Shown: positions 52,376 through 61,081 of the stretch, one piece after another
How positions within the stretch are numbered: position 1 is the stretch's first letter
Layout of the letters: every line of letters begins with the position of its first letter
Origin: CAYSRC01 sp964446385
GTDB lineage: Bacteria; Bacillota; Clostridia; Oscillospirales; Ruminococcaceae
Assembly: GCA_964446385.1 (NCBI GenBank)
Contig: CAYUOH010000007.1
Coordinates: forward strand, 52,134-116,133
DNA: 64,000 nucleotides
Reading direction: 5' to 3'
Made by a program: the position numbers and the translations under genes
The notes under the pieces: generated by a model
The model's input: the letters and a program-made list of their open reading frames with translations, nothing else
What the model was told of the DNA's origin: nothing
Databases searched by the model: none

Positions 52376-54191
52376 TAACAACATCCTCCTCAATTCCCGA
52401 CTGGATGTCGTAAATCTGACGGTAGATACCGCTGCCCGATTTCAGCTGTTCAGGAGTACCCTGCTCGGCGATTCTGCCGTGATCGAAGACAACAATCTTA
52501 TCTGCTTTGCTCAGTGTGGTGATACGGTGGGATATGAGTATCACAGACGCCTTGCCGAACCGTTTTTCAAGCGACGCCCGTATCTTAGCGTCGGTTTCGG
52601 TATCAACCGCCGACAGTGAATCGTCGAATATCAGAATCGGAGTGTTCTGCATAAGAGTACGTGCGATGGCGGTGCGCTGTTTCTGTCCGCCGGATAGGGT
52701 CACGCCGCGCTCTCCTACAAATGTGTCGTATCCTTTTGAAAAGCTTTGAATGGTTTCATCCAGACATGCGGCGGCCGCGGCGGACTCAACCTGACCCTCT
52801 TCCACGGTCTCCAAAGTAATACCGATGTTTTCGCGAATACTGCAACTGAACAGGAAAGGATCCTGAAGCACAAAACCGATATTCCTTCTAAGGTGAAGGG
52901 TATCTATATCCCATATGTCAACTCCGTCGACCGTGATTTTTCCTCCGTCAGTCGATAGAGGATAGAGCTTATCAAGTAAAAGCATCGCAGTACTTTTTCC
53001 GCTTCCGGTGCCACCCAGTATTCCGAGAGTGGTTCCGGCCTGCATTTCGAAGGAAACGTCCTCGAGTACGTTGTTGGTGCCATCGTAGGAAAAGGTTACG
53101 TTCTCAAAGCGGATGTCACCTTTAATTTCGTGAGTAAGTGCTTCGCCCTCGTTGCGTTCCTCAGAGCTGTCCATTATGTATTTGATGCGCTCGATCGATA
53201 CGCCTGCTTTGCTCATCTCACTCAGCATTCGACCGAGCATACGGATAGGGCCCATCAGCATGCTGTTGTAGCTGATAAACGCGACATATTCGCCGGGGGT
53301 GATTTTGCCGTTAATAGCAAATAACGCGCCGAAAACAACAATAAGAATACCCTGAGAACCGAACAGGAAATCACTTATGCTCCAGTAGCGGCTCATAACC
53401 TCGCCCATTTTCTTCCACAGTCCGGTATAGAATGCGTTGTGCTTTTCAAAGCGATCCTTTTCGTACTGTTCGCGTCCGAAAGCCCTTACCACACGAACGC
53501 CGGTCAGGTTCTCCTGGGCTATGGATGAAAGCACACCCTCGTTTTCGTCGCATTCTCTGAAGCGGTCCGAAACTTTTCGGTAATACTGCAGTGAATACCA
53601 CACTATAGCGGGAATTGGAATAAGCGCTATAAGCGAAAGAGGTACGCTCATGGGGAACATGAAGCTGAGTGAAAGAATCAGCATAATGGTTATTCGAACA
53701 AGTGACACCATCTGCTGTGATATGAAGTTTTTTACCGTCTCGATATCACTGGTGCAGCGCTGGATAATATCGCCGGTATGGTTTGACATATGCCATCTGA
53801 AGGGCAGGCGCTCGATATGGGCGAACAGATTATCCCTCATGTTCTTGACAAGTGTTTCAGCACCGCGGGAACTGCTGACCCTGAAAATGTACTGCATGGA
53901 AACCTTTACAAGGGCCACCAGCATTACTGCCAGAGCCATAATCCACAAACGTTCCTTAAGCGCGGTAAAACCTCCGAAGCGGTTTACAAGATACATTACC
54001 CATTCGGGATAATCACCGTCCATACCGCTGACAACGTTGTCAATGGTCATTCGTATAATTTGGGGACTCAGCATGTCGGCCAGGGCTGTAAGAGCCGCGG
54101 TAGTCATGCTTACTACGAACATCAGTTTGCAGCCTTTCAGGAAAAACCAGACCAGCGATGCCGATGTCCCGTTTTCTTTGTACTTCTTCAA
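52368..54191 (-). CDS. ABC exporter half-transporter, subunit 1 (degenerate site)
   Basis: TMD-NBD exporter, 607 residues from the TTG at 54191, six bases after AGAGG; a longer frame from 54242 runs through the structured leader. Six transmembrane helices, Walker A GGTGSGKSTA, canonical signature LSGGQKQR, Walker B ILIFDDSLSAVD where the catalytic Glu is Asp, and ISHRITTL. The Glu-to-Asp change here plus the odd signature in the partner mark the non-hydrolytic site of heterodimeric multidrug exporters. Likely exports drugs or lipids. Expression is probably controlled by the leader RNA at 54192-54340. Confidence 0.92.
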   Translation of the reverse strand: MKKYKENGTSASLVWFFLKGCKLMFVVSMTTAALTALADMLSPQIIRMTIDNVVSGMDGDYPEWVMYLVNRFGGFTALKERLWIMALAVMLVALVKVSMQYIFRVSSSRGAETLVKNMRDNLFAHIERLPFRWHMSNHTGDIIQRCTSDIETVKNFISQQMVSLVRITIMLILSLSFMFPMSVPLSLIALIPIPAIVWYSLQYYRKVSDRFRECDENEGVLSSIAQENLTGVRVVRAFGREQYEKDRFEKHNAFYTGLWKKMGEVMSRYWSISDFLFGSQGILIVVFGALFAINGKITPGEYVAFISYNSMLMGPIRMLGRMLSEMSKAGVSIERIKYIMDSSEERNEGEALTHEIKGDIRFENVTFSYDGTNNVLEDVSFEMQAGTTLGILGGTGSGKSTAMLLLDKLYPLSTDGGKITVDGVDIWDIDTLHLRRNIGFVLQDPFLFSCSIRENIGITLETVEEGQVESAAAAACLDETIQSFSKGYDTFVGERGVTLSGGQKQRTAIARTLMQNTPILIFDDSLSAVDTETDAKIRASLEKRFGKASVILISHRITTLSKADKIVVFDHGRIAEQGTPEQLKSGSGIYRQIYDIQSGIEEDVVNE

Positions 54192-54221
54192 AATTAACCT
54201 CTTAATTGTAAAATGAAAAAG

Positions 54222-54313
54222 GCAGAGTTCTACGGAACTCACGTCAGTGATTCCGTCCGCGGCTGCGGTATCTCCTACCGGAATACCGCGTAAGCTAAGG
54301 CCACGTACTCTGC
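54222..54313 (-). ncRNA. Structured leader RNA with competing hairpins before the ABC exporter
   Basis: Minus-strand RNA can form a three-way junction: P1 GCAGAGT (54313-54307) with ACTCTGC (54228-54222), P2 GCGGTAT (54289-54283) with ATACCGC (54271-54265), and P3 ACGGAATCAC (54256-54247) with GTGAGTTCCGT (54242-54232). A different hairpin, GAGTTC (54240-54235) with GAACTC (54230-54225), uses the 3' strands of P3 and P1 and is followed by TGCC and TTTTT, so it resembles a terminator. The two folds exclude each other, as in a riboswitch or attenuator. I do not match it to a known riboswitch class. Confidence 0.6.
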
Positions 54314-54333
54314 ACTTTACCGGAATATTTCAT
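54295..54333 (-). CDS. Possible leader peptide in the exporter leader
   Basis: A 12-codon frame MKYSGKVQSTWP from ATG at 54333 to TAG at 54295 spans the 5' strand of P1. A ribosome on it would block P1 and change the leader fold. The only purine-rich sequence, GGCGGA, touches the ATG, which is too close for normal initiation, so translation is doubtful. An even shorter frame, MFMAE, starts at 54343. Confidence 0.25.
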   Translation of the reverse strand: MKYSGKVQSTWP

Positions 54334-54438
54334 TCCGCCATAAACATAATTAATACTAACACGAAACCTTCTACAACTCAATACAGCCGGCTTACGGTAA
54401 ACTCCGAAGTCGGTATAATAGTTTGAGAAAATAAAAAA

Positions 54439-54475
54439 CCTGCAATAAACCGGGAATAACCCGGAATACTGCAGG
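54439..54475 (-). terminator. Terminator after the ABC-2 transporter operon
   Basis: Outer CCTGCA / TGCAGG (54439-54444 and 54470-54475) and inner CCGGG / CCCGG arms, followed on the minus strand by TTTTTTATTTT. It lies about 117 bases after the permease stop, beyond a second structured element. Confidence 0.9.
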
Positions 54476-54499
54476 CTTTACTAAACTGTACTCGCTCGG

Positions 54500-54590
54500 T
54501 CACTCGGCGGATCTGACATGCCGGTGGCATGTCATTAGTTACCGCCTGTACCTTGTTGACGAATGATCATAGGTTAAATCCGTGAGTGAA
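54500..54590 (-). other. Structured 3' region after the ABC-2 permease gene
   Basis: Immediately after the permease stop the minus strand can fold into nested helices: outer TCACTC (54589-54584) with GAGTGA (54505-54500), middle GGCGG/CCGCC (54546-54542 with 54510-54506) and a perfect 9-bp hairpin TGACATGCC-ACC-GGCATGTCA (54534-54514). It precedes a terminator. It could be a 3'-end stabiliser, a small RNA or an aptamer for readthrough into the exporter. Confidence 0.45.
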
Positions 54591-54591
54591 C

Positions 54592-56190
54592 TTATAGGGC
54601 TTCGAAAATTTCAGCGCCTTTTTTATCCTGCCAGCGCCACAGTATAGCCGACACGCCGGCAAGGAGTACGGTCCAGATACTCAGATATCCCGCTGCGCCG
54701 ATTCTGTAGCCAACTGCAAGGTAAAGAACGGCAAATATTCCTGCCACAACCCAGCCTCCGAACAGTGCAATAGCAACCGCACCGCCCTGCTTTATCGGTA
54801 CTATTTCGTTTGTCCACGAAAGATTGGGCAGCATCAGTCCGATACTGGACGAGAACACTGCGGAGAACACTCCGTATACAAGCGGCATAATAATCATCAG
54901 AAGCTTTATGACCGGTCCGGCCGTAACCGCAAAGGAAACACAGATTACTGCTACAAGCATGGGGATGCAAGTCATGATTATGTGCAAAGCGGTCTTGGCT
55001 CGCAGTACCGTCCGAGCCTCCACCGGCAGAGACTGCGGTATCCAGATATTTTTGCCCTCCAGAGAAACCGAAGGGGCGGACATATCGTTCATCGATGTCG
55101 TCAGACACAGCGCGGCGGAAATAACTATCCAAGCAACTCCCGCACGTGCTTCGAACATGCCTTCCATCAATTCTATCAGCTCCGGCCCTTTTATAAGCAT
55201 CATAATACCGGCTGCCGGGATAAGAAGAATGCCAAGGCCGCAATTAAGCATGTAATTGGGGCTGGATGTGAATTTGGATAATTCCTTGGAGAGGAGCGCT
55301 TTGAAGGGGGTACGTTTCTCCGAGGCTTTTTCGCGGTATTTTGTCTTAGAAACGTTCGCCGAAGATGTAACAATTCCTATAAATGTCCGCTCCAGAACGA
55401 GCCAGGTAATTAAAAATAAAACAACTGAAATCCCGACATATACTGCAAGGGCTGTGATATCGCCCGCGCCCATTCTACCGAAGAGATATATTCCGTATGC
55501 GCTGCCTTTTATTTTTTCACCGTAGACCGTAGCGTTCGCCAGCAGATCACCCAGAATAACCTGGGCTTTGAAATAGAAAAAATAGTATGCAGCTATGAAC
55601 GCCAGTGAAGCCACAACCGAAACAAAACTTTTGTTTTTAAGTTTAAGGCTTATCTTGGCCACGCACCAGCCCAGCAGGCAGCTTAGAATCAGAACGATTA
55701 TTGAAATTACGAGCATCAGAAGAATTCCGCTGATTACAAGCCAGAGGCTGCACTCAGCCATGACCCAGTAAACGATTATCGCGGGCAAAATAGCCATCCC
55801 TGAGTAAATAAGACCCATAAAGTACACGTTGAACAGATGTGACGCAATGATGTACTTAACAGGAATCGGCATGGAAAGCAGCAGATCGTTGTCTTTGCTG
55901 AGGTACAGACCGGAATATGTGTTGAAAACGCTGCCGAAAGCCCCCAGAAGAATCGCGGTACCGGACATTATCGCAAAATATAGCCAGCTCATACCCGATT
56001 CGTACATAACCGTGCAAAGCGAAACCGACATACCCGTAAACAATGCGCCCATGACTCCGACCATTACAAAGGCGTAAAGCAGGAACATGCCGATTATTCC
56101 GGCTTTAGTTCGTGTTTTATTCTTTTTGAAATTGTAGAAGTATGATCTGAATACTTCCATCATCTGCTTCTTAATAAGGGATTTAAGCAT
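54592..56190 (-). CDS. ABC-2-type transporter permease
   Basis: A 532-residue integral membrane protein with about twelve hydrophobic segments and a short basic N-terminus. It resembles the large ABC-2/ABC exporter permeases of Bacillota that contain two six-helix halves (conserved NDLLLSMPIPVKYIIASHLF region near residue 90 is typical: loop DNDLLLSMPIPV). It directly follows and is coupled to the ATPase gene with adjacent stop/start. Substrate unknown. Confidence 0.82.
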   Translation of the reverse strand: MLKSLIKKQMMEVFRSYFYNFKKNKTRTKAGIIGMFLLYAFVMVGVMGALFTGMSVSLCTVMYESGMSWLYFAIMSGTAILLGAFGSVFNTYSGLYLSKDNDLLLSMPIPVKYIIASHLFNVYFMGLIYSGMAILPAIIVYWVMAECSLWLVISGILLMLVISIIVLILSCLLGWCVAKISLKLKNKSFVSVVASLAFIAAYYFFYFKAQVILGDLLANATVYGEKIKGSAYGIYLFGRMGAGDITALAVYVGISVVLFLITWLVLERTFIGIVTSSANVSKTKYREKASEKRTPFKALLSKELSKFTSSPNYMLNCGLGILLIPAAGIMMLIKGPELIELMEGMFEARAGVAWIVISAALCLTTSMNDMSAPSVSLEGKNIWIPQSLPVEARTVLRAKTALHIIMTCIPMLVAVICVSFAVTAGPVIKLLMIIMPLVYGVFSAVFSSSIGLMLPNLSWTNEIVPIKQGGAVAIALFGGWVVAGIFAVLYLAVGYRIGAAGYLSIWTVLLAGVSAILWRWQDKKGAEIFEAL

Positions 56191-56898
56191 TTATTCCGCC
56201 TCCAGCTCAAGGAAGACCTCTTCCAGACTTTCGTCGCCCTTGACCTCCTCCATCGTCCCGGAACGAATTAGCTTGCCCTGCTTGATGATCGCAACCTTGT
56301 CACAGAGTTTTTCGGCAACATCCAGTATGTGGGTGGAGAAGAAGATTGCACCGCCTTTGTCGCAGACGATACGCATCATTTTTTTTAGTTCAAAAGAAGC
56401 CTTAGGATCCAGACCGACAAAAGGCTCGTCCATCAGAATAAGTTGGGGATCATGAATCCAGGCGGAAATAATCGCAAGCTTCTGCTTCATACCGTGTGAA
56501 TAGGTAGCAATTGGCTGTGCCAGATCATCGGTCAGTTCGAACAGATCCGCATATTCTTTGATGCGCGCTGCTCTGTCCTCAGGCGAAACTTTGTATATAT
56601 CCGCGATAAAATTCAGATATTTGATACCCGTCATAAACTCATAAAGATCGGGATTATCGGGAATATATGCCATCTTTTCCTTGCAGGCAATAGGATTGTC
56701 AAGAACCGAAATACCGTCAACAAAGATTTCGCCGCTGTCGAATTTCAGTATTCCGGCCACGTTTTTCAGAGTGGTGGTCTTTCCTGCTCCGTTGTGCCCG
56801 ATAAATCCGTATATCTCACCGGGCTGAATATGCAGCGTAAGGTCGATAACGGCTTTCTTTTCCCCGTAGGTTTTTGTAAGATTGTCAATTTTCAGCAT
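56191..56898 (-). CDS. ABC-2-type transporter ATP-binding protein
   Basis: A 235-residue ABC ATPase: Walker A GHNGAGKTT, Walker B LILMDEPFVGLDP, H-loop FSTHILDVAEKL. The signature position reads YSHGMKQK, as usual in ABC-2 exporters for drugs, bacteriocin immunity or lipid. It energises the permease encoded immediately downstream. Its promoter contains a palindromic operator in the spacer. Confidence 0.9.
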   Translation of the reverse strand: MLKIDNLTKTYGEKKAVIDLTLHIQPGEIYGFIGHNGAGKTTTLKNVAGILKFDSGEIFVDGISVLDNPIACKEKMAYIPDNPDLYEFMTGIKYLNFIADIYKVSPEDRAARIKEYADLFELTDDLAQPIATYSHGMKQKLAIISAWIHDPQLILMDEPFVGLDPKASFELKKMMRIVCDKGGAIFFSTHILDVAEKLCDKVAIIKQGKLIRSGTMEEVKGDESLEEVFLELEAE

Positions 56899-57010
56899 AA
56901 CTAAGAACTCCTTCTCGGATTTATTAATTAATTTTATCAGTCTCTTTGAACAGAATAAATGTACAAAACGGCAAAATAAGCGCCGTTATTTTGCTTAATA
57001 TATGCTACTG

Positions 57011-57039
57011 ATATTAGTGAACCCCGGTTCACATGTCAA
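57011..57039 (-). promoter_or_regulatory. Promoter with palindromic operator filling the spacer
   Basis: On the minus strand TTGACA (57039-57034) and TAATAT (57016-57011) are 17 bp apart. The spacer holds the palindrome GTGAACCCCGGTTCAC (57017-57032), seven-base arms around a two-base centre. A dimeric repressor (TetR- or GntR-like) bound there would block polymerase directly. No regulator gene is adjacent. Transcription starts near 57005, about 105 bases before the ATPase gene. Confidence 0.8.
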
Positions 57040-57056
57040 GGATGCCTTATAATAAA

Positions 57057-57089
57057 CCCGGCAATCGGTTAGAAACACGAAAGCCGGGC
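57057..57089 (-). terminator. Terminator after the zinc-ribbon protein gene
   Basis: Arms CCCGGC (57057-57062) and GCCGGGC (57083-57089) with a 20-base loop; TTTATTATA follows on the minus strand. It lies 29 bases after the stop at 57118 and just upstream of the ABC-2 promoter. Confidence 0.7.
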
Positions 57090-57117
57090 ATTTTTATATA
57101 AGAGAAAAACAACCCTT

Positions 57118-57813
57118 TTATTTGTTTATTTTGGCTTTTTTACAGCGGGAGGTAATATACTCCCACACGAAGTCATAATCCTCATCATACACGTAAACCT
57201 GATTCTTTGAAAGGAGCTGGTTTACCTTGATGGTATTGCGCTTGCGAAGGCCTGTCACTGTATCAACATTTTTAAACACCGATTTTGAAGACTGCTTCGA
57301 TGCTGCAAGGAAACCAGACCCTGCGGCGGTAAAATTACCGCTTGCCAAACCGGCAAACCCCGCAAGCCAACCGATAGCCTGCGCCTTTTTAAACTGCTTG
57401 TCCTGCTGGGAATGGGTAATTTGTTCGTCGTCCATTTCAAACAGAACAACATATTTCCAGCCGTAAGATGCAGCGAGGATCAGATACCCTATAATAGAAA
57501 GCACAAGAAAAATTCCTGACACAAGTACGAAAACCTCCGCGGTAACCTTCAGACTGTTCAGAAATCCGTCCGAAAGACCGGCAAAAAACGAAATCAACGC
57601 CGGGACAAGACCTGCAATTAGTAGGACCTTCCACACCGTAAACAGGATTGTAGGATTCTTCAGCATGGGGTATTCGTAATACCAACGGTACTTTCCGTCC
57701 GAGCACAGCATAATGTTGCCGCTTCTGCCGACGGATACTTCAAGCTTCGCGCCGCAGTTCTCGCAGAACTGAGCACCTTCGGATACCTCATTACCGCAAT
57801 TCAGGCAAACCAT
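57118..57813 (-). CDS. Zinc-ribbon membrane protein
   Basis: A 231-residue protein from the ATG at 57813, six bases after GGAGAG (an in-frame ATG eight codons upstream lacks a site). An N-terminal zinc ribbon, CLNCGNEVSEGAQFCENCG, precedes two transmembrane segments (about 60-90 and 100-125) and a cytoplasmic domain containing VVLFEMDDEQITHSQQDKQFKKAQ, then a final KVNQLLSKNQVYVYDEDYDF region. Such proteins are common and uncharacterised in Clostridia; the tail resembles a pleckstrin-like or bPH fold. No function is assigned. Confidence 0.75.
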   Translation of the reverse strand: MVCLNCGNEVSEGAQFCENCGAKLEVSVGRSGNIMLCSDGKYRWYYEYPMLKNPTILFTVWKVLLIAGLVPALISFFAGLSDGFLNSLKVTAEVFVLVSGIFLVLSIIGYLILAASYGWKYVVLFEMDDEQITHSQQDKQFKKAQAIGWLAGFAGLASGNFTAAGSGFLAASKQSSKSVFKNVDTVTGLRKRNTIKVNQLLSKNQVYVYDEDYDFVWEYITSRCKKAKINK

Positions 57814-57894
57814 AGTATTCTCTCCGCAAAATGACATTGTATCTGTATGATAATTTATACATGAAACAGATGAATAATTTGAAAAATCTAATCC

Positions 57895-58422
57895 TTATTT
57901 TATAGTTCCATATGGTACTATACGTCCGTTAATTGCATTTTTCCCTTCACTTATTGAAATAAAAGCTGAACTATCAAATTTCAATATGATCTGCTTCAAA
58001 TTTTCAAGATATTTCCCGTCGATATAAATAATAAGCAGATATTTTTCTGACAAACGATCTCTTCCGTAGGCATCCGTTACAGTCATAGAAAATCCGGCTT
58101 CGCTGATTGCATGTAAAAGCAGATCGTCTCTCTTTGATGTTATTACCTGGACAATTAAATTAGTCGGTATAAAGAGCTTAACGATAAGCCCTCCGATAAA
58201 TGTTCCCGCTGCAAATCCTCCGGCGTAAGATGCGGCGATGAATATGGATGTTTCTTCGGTACTCAGTGCTTCCCGCACAATTAGGAACCATATCATACAC
58301 TCTACAAAACCTATTATTGCTGCAACTTTACGGTTTCCGCGTACAGTCATTATTGTTCTGACTGTGCCAAGAGTTACATCAATGATTCGGCAGAAAAATA
58401 TTGCTAAACATAAAACTAACAT
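57895..58422 (-). CDS. UPF0316/DUF2179 membrane protein
   Basis: A 175-residue protein with three transmembrane segments (DUF5698, opening IFFCRIIDVTLGTVRTIMTVRG) and a C-terminal DUF2179 domain with ISEAGFSMTVTDAYGRD. DUF2179 domains occur in YitT/YebE-type membrane proteins and are thought to bind nucleotides or metabolites. Function unknown; the neighbours give no clear partner. Confidence 0.85.
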   Translation of the reverse strand: MLVLCLAIFFCRIIDVTLGTVRTIMTVRGNRKVAAIIGFVECMIWFLIVREALSTEETSIFIAASYAGGFAAGTFIGGLIVKLFIPTNLIVQVITSKRDDLLLHAISEAGFSMTVTDAYGRDRLSEKYLLIIYIDGKYLENLKQIILKFDSSAFISISEGKNAINGRIVPYGTIK

Positions 58423-58496
58423 TTTTTATATCCCTTTTATTATGTAATTAATTAACGTCCTGAAAATAATCATTTCATAAAAATCCTTAAGAAATA

Positions 58497-58967
58497 TCAA
58501 GTTAAGAACATAATTTCTTTTTCAATCATTTTCCGAATAACCGAATTGTTTGACTGATTCAGTGCCGGAAGAAAAGCCATGGACCTGCATTTCTTGTACA
58601 CGATACCATCCATTACGAAAGTATATCCGGCAGGACATGATGGACTGCATGTATTTCCGTTCAGCTTTTTGCAATTAAGAGCGTTTGCGATTTCTTTTTT
58701 CGTTATTTCAGGAAATTCTTCTGTCAGTTCTTCATATTCTGCTACGTGTGATGCGTAAATTCTTACCTTAACGCAGCCTTTTCTGAAAACTAAATTCAGG
58801 AGTGACTTTCCACTTTCAGGCAATGAGTATGTGACGAGATAACCTTTTGAGGAAGGTTTTATCGTCCTTTTACACTTTTTATCTATCAAATAAGTATTCA
58901 ATTCGTCAACAAATGTCTTTGACTCGTCGGGAATTAAGTTGAGAAAATCTATATACAGTTGTTCCAT
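58497..58967 (-). CDS. Unknown Cys-rich protein
   Basis: A 156-residue soluble protein of unknown family. It has an N-terminal alpha/beta domain and a Cys-rich segment NCKKLNGNTCSPSCPAGYTF with one later Cys (VYKKC), a possible zinc or disulfide site. GGAGGG precedes the ATG. It lies 22 bases downstream of the GNAT gene and is probably co-transcribed with it. Confidence 0.7.
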   Translation of the reverse strand: MEQLYIDFLNLIPDESKTFVDELNTYLIDKKCKRTIKPSSKGYLVTYSLPESGKSLLNLVFRKGCVKVRIYASHVAEYEELTEEFPEITKKEIANALNCKKLNGNTCSPSCPAGYTFVMDGIVYKKCRSMAFLPALNQSNNSVIRKMIEKEIMFLT

Positions 58968-58989
58968 TTTCCCCTCCGTTCTCGCTTAT

Positions 58990-59889
58990 TCAGTCAGCCC
59001 TCTTTTGCCAGAAAGTCTCGCTTACTACAGGGTAGAAGCCAATGTTGTAATAGAATTGCTGGCTTGAATTAACATATGCACGTTTGGCTCCAAGTTCCCC
59101 GCAGCGTTTTGCAGCTTCAAGAACAGCGGCACGCCCTAAACCCAGCTTACGATAATTGGGGCTGGTCGCTACCGGTTCAACGATAGCATTATCTCCACCA
59201 TGGTACCACATGGTGCAATGTGAGACATACTCGCCGTCAGGAGCAACGACAGCGATCATGAGATGGCGGTTACTGCCTGGGCTGCTGACACAGTTGATAC
59301 GAAATCGAAGGGTTTCCTCATCTTCGGCAGGCGCGGATGGGCCATGGTTAAAGCCAAACCATAGAACGCGGTTGTATTTACGTACGTCGAATTCTTCGTC
59401 AAAGCCAATGAGACGGAAACCCTCCGGCAACAAATAATGTGTCGTCTCCTGTGATATATCCAAACGAGCGTTTTGGGGTCTTTCCTGCGTAGGGCGAAAG
59501 CCCTTTTTAAAGGCAAGCTGCTGTAGTTCAATATCGGTATCATCAATTATTACAGTTACAAAACCGTCATGTGTCAAATGCTTAAAGGCGTAATCGAGCA
59601 TTTCCGGCCTTAAAAACCTGTGATCTTCGTAAGTACACAGTGAGAGCGCATTTACGTGATCTTCATACGGTGTTGCGGCAACAAGCTGCCCATCATCATA
59701 CCAGAGGCCTATCTTCGCCAGTTCATCGTCTTTATAAACACCCATTGCTGATTGCCATTCAAGGAAGACCCAGTCGAGCAATCCCGGACGTTCATTTTCT
59801 CGATTAATGTTGAATAAGAAGTCGCGCAATTTGTAATAGTCGTCAGTGTATCCGGATATGCCGGAATAATTTCGAAATTGGATTTCCAA
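58990..59889 (-). CDS. GNAT-family acetyltransferase
   Basis: A 299-residue protein: an N-terminal GNAT-like half (to about residue 140) and a C-terminal functional GNAT domain with the acetyl-CoA motif VATSPNYRKLGLGRAAVLEAAKRC and RAYVNSSQQFYYNIGFYPV. The start is TTG at 59889, seven bases after GGAGG. Two-half GNATs of this size often modify small molecules such as aminoglycosides, mycothiol or siderophores; the substrate is unknown. Co-transcribed with the Cys-rich gene. Confidence 0.82.
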   Translation of the reverse strand: MEIQFRNYSGISGYTDDYYKLRDFLFNINRENERPGLLDWVFLEWQSAMGVYKDDELAKIGLWYDDGQLVAATPYEDHVNALSLCTYEDHRFLRPEMLDYAFKHLTHDGFVTVIIDDTDIELQQLAFKKGFRPTQERPQNARLDISQETTHYLLPEGFRLIGFDEEFDVRKYNRVLWFGFNHGPSAPAEDEETLRFRINCVSSPGSNRHLMIAVVAPDGEYVSHCTMWYHGGDNAIVEPVATSPNYRKLGLGRAAVLEAAKRCGELGAKRAYVNSSQQFYYNIGFYPVVSETFWQKRAD

Positions 59890-60037
59890 AAAACTTCCTC
59901 CAATACATACAAACCACGTTCATCACGACGCCATTATTGAGCCACTGGATATGGACTTTGTACATGCATAGACAGCGTGGCGCAGGTCGCGAGGTAAAGA
60001 GTATAAGCCAACGTAAGGATTTAGTATAAGGAGCGTC

Positions 60038-60841
60038 TTACGCTGCAGGATCCTTTTTTTCTGATACAGGGAGTATTGAAAAATGATTCAGATAAAATTG
60101 GACCAAGGCAACGATAATAAGCACTATCATGCCTAAAAGAGATATGATTTGCAGTGTAGCAAATTCCCCTTTAAATCCTGTCGGTGACAGTAAAAACTGG
60201 TAAATACCAAAATACGCCCAAGCTGCCGGAAGTGGGAAAGAGGCATTCCGAACTTTTAACAGAACAACAATTATTAGTACGATCGCAATAATCAGCATGA
60301 TTGATCCCCAGATTTCCTGGGATAAACCGAAGCCGTTCCAATTTAGTTTAACCAGCGTTGCAGCAATATTCACTACTGTCGCTATAAACAGCCAACCGGT
60401 ATAGAGACCAAAGCTCAGTGGTAACAGCCAACGCTTTCCTTCGCGTATTTCAAGCAGTTTTTTGCCAATCAAGGCTAATGTAACCACAAAACCAAGTATG
60501 AATAAACTGGAAATTTCAACAAGAACGAAAGAAAATGATACGATCCAAACAATGTTCAGTATGCAAGAAATTCTGAATAAAGTTGAAATTTGATCGATAG
60601 CTTTTTGATAATAAGAATCATCCTTCTTGACAATCATTACGATCATCGAAATTAATAGAAGCGAGTATATTATGCTCCATATTCTGAAAGTAGCCGGACT
60701 TGGTGTTATTAGGGTGACGTACATATCAGATATTTCTTTTTGAGTCAAACCGTTGATTAAACCGATGGCCCCTAAGGTATTGATTGCCAGTGTAACGATT
60801 AGAAAAAGTCCATTGATCCATGCCTTTTTTGTTCTGTCCAT
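60038..60841 (-). CDS. TspO/MBR-like tryptophan-rich sensory membrane protein
   Basis: A 267-residue protein from the ATG at 60841, after GAAGGAG (a longer frame 39 codons upstream lacks a site). About eight transmembrane helices. PATFRIWSIIYSLLL and LSFGLYTGWLFIATVVNIAATL match TspO-like strongly helical motifs, but it is longer than five-helix TspO and few tryptophans remain, so it belongs to the extended tspO-like group. It may bind tetrapyrroles or carotenoid-related lipids; location beside a carotenoid cluster is suggestive. Confidence 0.65.
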   Translation of the reverse strand: MDRTKKAWINGLFLIVTLAINTLGAIGLINGLTQKEISDMYVTLITPSPATFRIWSIIYSLLLISMIVMIVKKDDSYYQKAIDQISTLFRISCILNIVWIVSFSFVLVEISSLFILGFVVTLALIGKKLLEIREGKRWLLPLSFGLYTGWLFIATVVNIAATLVKLNWNGFGLSQEIWGSIMLIIAIVLIIVVLLKVRNASFPLPAAWAYFGIYQFLLSPTGFKGEFATLQIISLLGMIVLIIVALVQFYLNHFSILPVSEKKDPAA

Positions 60842-60961
60842 AAATAACACTCCTTCTTTTAATAAATTTATATGTTCAATATCAGCGTTTTTCGTTGTAT
60901 ATCTTTTTTTATGGTATAAATTTATCTCCCGCAAACTTGAAGACAGTGCATTCTTCATCTT

Positions 60962-61060
60962 CTATTCATTATAAGCTACTGTCAGTTTTTCCACAACTTC
61001 TGCAGGAAATCCTTCATGCTGCTTATGTCCTAAAAGCGACCGCAAAAAATCCTGATTCTT
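60962..61060 (-). pseudogene. Possible coding remnant between TspO-like and CrtO-like genes
   Basis: A minus-strand frame of about 32 codons, ending at 60962, reads as protein (DFLRSLLGHKQHEGFPAEVV, then EKLTVAYNE) but has no start codon, no ribosome binding site and a stop just upstream. It may be the end of a deleted gene. The rest of the 60842-61081 interval holds nothing I can identify. Confidence 0.25.
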
Positions 61061-61081
61061 ATCAATGTACTATAGCGAAAC

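Noticed and set aside
54192..54242. Extended N-terminus of the exporter subunit from 54242
   Set aside because: The extension lies in the structured leader and has no ribosome binding site, whereas the TTG at 54191 follows AGAGG.
54210..54340. Match to a known riboswitch (M-box, yybP-ykoY, cyclic di-GMP, guanidine, cobalamin)
   Set aside because: I compared the conserved cores of these classes from memory and found no fit; the element is left unclassified.
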